From Atopsyche davidsoni (lineage: Eukaryota > Arthropoda > Insecta > Trichoptera > Hydrobiosidae), in contig JAILWY010000023.1 in NCBI GenBank assembly GCA_022113835.1, positions 5,642,001 to 5,706,000 on the forward strand: a stretch of DNA of 64,000 nt. Reading direction: 5' to 3'. The notes under the pieces are model-generated. The model saw only the letters and a list, made by a program, of their open reading frames with translations. It did not search any database and was not told the DNA's origin. Shown in pieces: positions 60,101 through 64,000 of the stretch (its first letter is position 1; each line of letters begins with the position of its first letter). A program made the translations under genes and the position numbers.

Positions 60101-62763
60101 CGGATTAAGCCAATCAAAAACCGACGCTTAAAGATTCACCTGCCAGGATGAAGATCGGTAATGTCGTTTACCCACAAAACTAAAAATAGATCATTTGTCT
60201 TGCATATTTGCTTGATTTAAATATTTAAACCGAAGTAAATCTTAATCTGCAATTTTTTTAAGACTTAACGACGATAGGGCTACCAAAAATATAAGGGTTT
60301 TATAAATAGTTTTGTACTGTATAAAAAAACACAGGTGCTGCGGTATACGAATTATAAGATTCGGAGAGACTGTAATCTTGCAGTGGAGAGTAAATTAACT
60401 TTAATCGTGAAATATAAAGCAAGAGACTGATTTACATAGAATTAAGTAGTAATTAATTATAAATACAAAAAATAATTAGGATTTTTTTTCAAAAGTAAGA
60501 GATGTAGAGCTTTAAACAAATAATCTGACTTCCGCTGAGGGGTAACCCTGCGAGGTAAGTCTGGTTCTTCATCACACCATTACCGGCTGATGCAGAGCTT
60601 TTAAGGTCCCGACATGACAGCAGGTCATTACTGGAAACACCGAATCTGGCCGCAGTCACGTCTTGCAGCAGTTACCGCCACACTGTAACCATTCCACCGC
60701 GATATAAACACTGTACCCTCCTGTTATAGTTTGGACACATTCCCATGAGGATTGGTCGTGTGACTGGTAATATCTTAGAAGAACAACTTCCATAATAACA
60801 ATTAGTATTACTACTTCAAAATATTTAGAAATAAAATAAAACAAAAAACTGTTTCAAAGTATAAAATATTTTTAAAACTCTAAAATATTTTTTTTATAGA
60901 ATCAATAAAATATAAGGAAACCTTTTCAGCAAGTTTTTTTTTGTATTTTTACGAATCTACTTTTTAATAAAAAAAATAAGTAAAAAATAAATTTTATTCC
61001 TTGAATAAAATTAGTATAGTAAACTTCCATTCAGAAATGAGGTACTCATATTTAATGTAAACTTTATTCATATTAAAATGGTGGTTCTAAGAAAAATATA
61101 AAATTTTCTTAAAACACATTAAATTTCTTACAGGAGAAGCAAAGACCGGCGCTTTCTCGCCATCTTGCAGATATTATCTTTAACGATGAAATTTTAATAT
61201 CGAACGTCACATTTTCAGAATGACCAGCCATTCTGGGGGCACCGCGGGCCGCCTGGGACAAAAAATGATAATAAAGACGCGGAAAGGTGCTTGAGTTATG
61301 ATTGTTCCCCTCATCACAAATTAAGGTGTGAAATTAAAAGACCGCCGGGAGAAGTAATGGCCGGATAGTGTTTCCCGAGCCCTCGCCGGTGTCCCCGCCG
61401 CGGAACGTGGAAACTTAATGTGATTTATGTTATTACCGGTGCGGCGAGGTAGTAAGATGGCAGATAAGCTGATGTCCAAAAGATAACTTGAAAATTATAC
61501 GTATTGTAAAATGATCTTAATTTTTATAGTAACAACCCTTCTTAGAATTCGATCGGTGGAAGTATGGTGACATTGTCTGCTAATGACCACGTTGGGCGAA
61601 ATTGATTCGTTGTATATATTTACATTTTTTAAGTAAGGCTCTTAGATCGATTCCACCGAGTTCTAGCATATTTCATTTAATTTATTAGGGCTTTTTGTAT
61701 CAAATTTCATTCATTCACTGATAAATAATACATTTCCATGAAATCTATAAATCATTTTATAAATTATCCTAAGTACTTTAGTTTTATATTTTACTTCAAT
61801 ACATTGTTATCTTTCAATAAATTTATTCATGTAGATTATGCGTAATCAGATTATTGTCTGGTTTCAATAATTTCACAACTGTATGTATTTCAATTAAACT
61901 TTTAAACATTTTAAAAACAGCTAGTACTTATTATTGCCGAGATAATATTGGTCACTCCTCCTGATACGACTGTTCATTCATAATATCAACGTAAATAAAA
62001 TGCTGCCAATGAGACACACGAGCGCACTTAATTGATAAATATTTAAGAGTTAAAAAAAATAATTAATCAAGAATGAAATGTCGGCAACGATATTAATCAT
62101 GATTTACGCCATTAACAGATGAAATTCTCCCAGGGCAGACATAACACCGCACCTCTATCATCACTCACCTTTCCACGTACTTCGCTCCCTCGCCCCCGGG
62201 GCAGTCGCATTTAGCAGCCCCCCGCGCATAATGAAACGTTATTGCAAATAAGGTATTCACGGCATGCAGCTGGCCCGCGGATGCAAGAGGGAGCATTTAA
62301 TTGATTGCAGTTTTAATTGTCTAAATGTTGTAAATCTTTGTTAACTAAAATTTTATAGAAGAAGTCTGTTTTAGAATTCGGCGCGCGTTTTCATTAGACA
62401 ATATTAATGTTGGGTACACCTTCGCACTAAACGTTAGACATTCCACAAAGGTATATTTATATTTTTTTATTCACTGCATGACGAAAGCACTTACACAATA
62501 TTTGCGTTTAGTTTATTTTTTTAAATATTTTATAAAGCATACCCGATGAATAAACTTAGTTGTATTTCTGATTTGTATGATATTATTATTATTTCAAAAA
62601 TATATAAAATTATAAAACCTAGTCGTCAATCCTTAAAAAAATATTATTATACCACTTGCGTGTATGTAATGCTTTACGAAAAAAAATTGTACACTTGCAG
62701 TCATAGAAATTGTGTACATAGTGGTAGTTTTTTAAATTTTGAAGCTTCGTGTATCTTTATTAT
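57186..62763. other. Non-coding stretch with GC-rich islands
   Basis: Islands at about 57640-57740, 58620-58690, 59120-59340, 60530-60680, 61190-61460 and 62100-62300. A YY1-type CGCCATCTTG lies at 61158-61167 beside the fifth. The last contains a POU-octamer-like TTGCAAAT. No supported gene. Confidence 0.4.
61158..61167 (+). promoter_or_regulatory. YY1/Pho-type site
   Basis: CGCCATCTTG fits the YY1/Pho consensus. It lies next to the GC-rich island 61190-61460. Inferred from the motif only. Confidence 0.35.
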
Positions 62764-62813
62764 AAAATGTATGAATAGGTGAAAGATAGCTCTTTCACCT
62801 ATTCATACATTTT
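62764..62813. repeat. Perfect 23-bp-arm palindrome with 4-base loop
   Basis: The arm at 62764-62786 (AAAATGTATGAATAGGTGAA followed by AGA) and its exact complement at 62791-62813 flank TAGC. The arms match at all 23 positions, so it must be recent or maintained. Similar in design to the hairpins at 47603-47640 and 51885-51972. Confidence 0.9.
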
Positions 62814-64000
62814 TTCTGAATATAAAAAAAAACGAACGGCGGTACTAAAAAACTATTATCAAAATTGGTATTTTAAAATTAAAATGTCACCGTCCTCTTT
62901 CATAAATATAAGATGGTTTCATTCAAATATAATATAATCGCATGTGTATTACATTTGCCTTTAAATAATCGAAAGTGACACGTGTTTCACTTCACAAGTC
63001 ACTTTAAATCATCTGCGATCAAACCAAGCCAGGCGCAAACTCAAAAATTGAATCAGGTTTTTGAAAATATGTATTGATAATTTATTATTAGACACCTGCT
63101 GGGTGCTTATTCTCAACACGTGTGAGATATATCTATCATAATATACTGTTAAATACAGTCAGTTAATTACAGGTTATGCACGTGCAATCTATAAATATTT
63201 TTTTTATTCATAATAAATACAAATTGCCATAAATCTGATGTAATACCACGGTAATGAATTTTTATCTATCAAATTGCATCGTGATCAATGACTTAAGGTA
63301 AAACTCACGCAAGTGAATTTTTTACAAAATAAATAAAAAAAAGTTGTTATAACGAAAATACAATCATACTGATAATTTATTTAATAAAGTACATAAATGC
63401 TGAATAGGAAATGTTAACTTGTATTTTCACTTTTAGTCTAACAGGTGGAGATTCTCCACCACAGGAATGACCCTAACTCAGAGCAGGACACGCATGGGTT
63501 CCAAATAGACTATAACAATTGGGGAGGAATCCCGGTGATGGAGAGGCCTGGAGGGATGCTGAGAGAGGGTTGATAACCATTAGCCGAGGGGCTAAAAGCT
63601 GCGGGGCGCGAGGTCTGTCACAACCACCTATAAATATCATGGCATCATCCACCTTATCTATACTGCATATACTAATACATCTCTTTGTTTTTTCACTTAC
63701 AATTTAAAAATGAATCATGATAAGCAAGCAATAATTGAATAATACGAAATATAGTAGTGTACCGAATTTTGCAGGTAGGATAAATTAATTGAAATTCACT
63801 AAATTATTAATACATTACATTTATGTAAATTGCTCTAGATAAAACCGCTTTCATAAACTCTTATTGCTTTATTTGGTAAGCTTATTTATGTCAAGATCCA
63901 GAATACCACAAATCATAACCTCTCTATTTCAGGTTTACGTTTATTCATATTTAACACGGTTTGTCCAGCCGTGAACAGTACAGTGGGTTGTTCTAACAGT
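62814..64000. other. Non-coding stretch with one GC-rich island
   Basis: A GC-richer island lies at about 63440-63640. It opens with a perfect hairpin, GGTGGAGA (63444-63451) and TCTCCACC (63453-63460) around one T. A 62-residue plus-strand frame crosses the island without family features. The remainder is AT-rich. Confidence 0.4.

Overview
The window looks like one piece of a large, AT-rich arthropod (probably insect) genome, by eye about two thirds A+T. The only host coding sequence I can support is a single netrin exon on the minus strand at 19131-19319. It encodes one complete laminin-type EGF module (LE2 / V-2), with clean splice sites on both sides. No other netrin exon is recognisable, so the simplest reading is that most of the window is intron: at least 19 kb downstream of this exon and up to about 44 kb upstream. 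Insect is inferred from the netrin together with the mobile-element mix (Helitrons, hAT and pogo MITEs, Penelope-like repeats, a tRNA-derived SINE). I cannot name the species.

Layout. 1-2398 is AT-rich intron. 2399-3413 is a complete-ended but decayed Helitron. 3424-14941 is AT-rich DNA with short GC-rich islands and one nested inverted repeat (12078-12180). 14942-16014 is a second Helitron type, internally deleted. 17530-17829 is an unexplained open frame. 18210-18358 is a fold-back Penelope-like fragment. 18611-19018 is a hAT MITE with a perfect 8-bp target duplication, just downstream of the netrin exon. 20466-20520 carries a promoter-like X-box/YY1 cluster. 21607-22004 is a pogo-like MITE, 23084-23309 a tRNA-derived SINE, 24679-24865 a fold-back repeat with hammerhead-like motifs, and 25221-25646 a second copy of the first Helitron family. 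34211-34590 holds an unclassified repeat. 45391-47818 is a 2.4-kb DNA transposon with perfect 14-bp ends and a broken transposase, inserted in an (AT)n microsatellite. 48829-48920 is another copy of the hammerhead-like repeat, 51885-51972 an almost perfect 42-bp-arm hairpin, 54139-54294 a second hAT MITE, 57128-57185 another Penelope-like end, and 62764-62813 a perfect 23-bp-arm palindrome.

Between these, GC-rich islands of 100-250 bp recur about every 1-3 kb. Several carry recognisable motifs (YY1/Pho, CRE, Rel-like, TCF-like), and they are candidate cis-regulatory modules for netrin or a nested gene. No mobile element here looks able to move by itself: every coding remnant has stops, frameshifts or deletions. 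I found no complete protein-coding gene, rRNA, functional tRNA or CRISPR array. The most unusual items are the short-spacer palindromes, the fold-back hammerhead-like repeats, the unclassified TAGGGTGTCCCTTA transposon and the promoter-like cluster inside the presumed intron.
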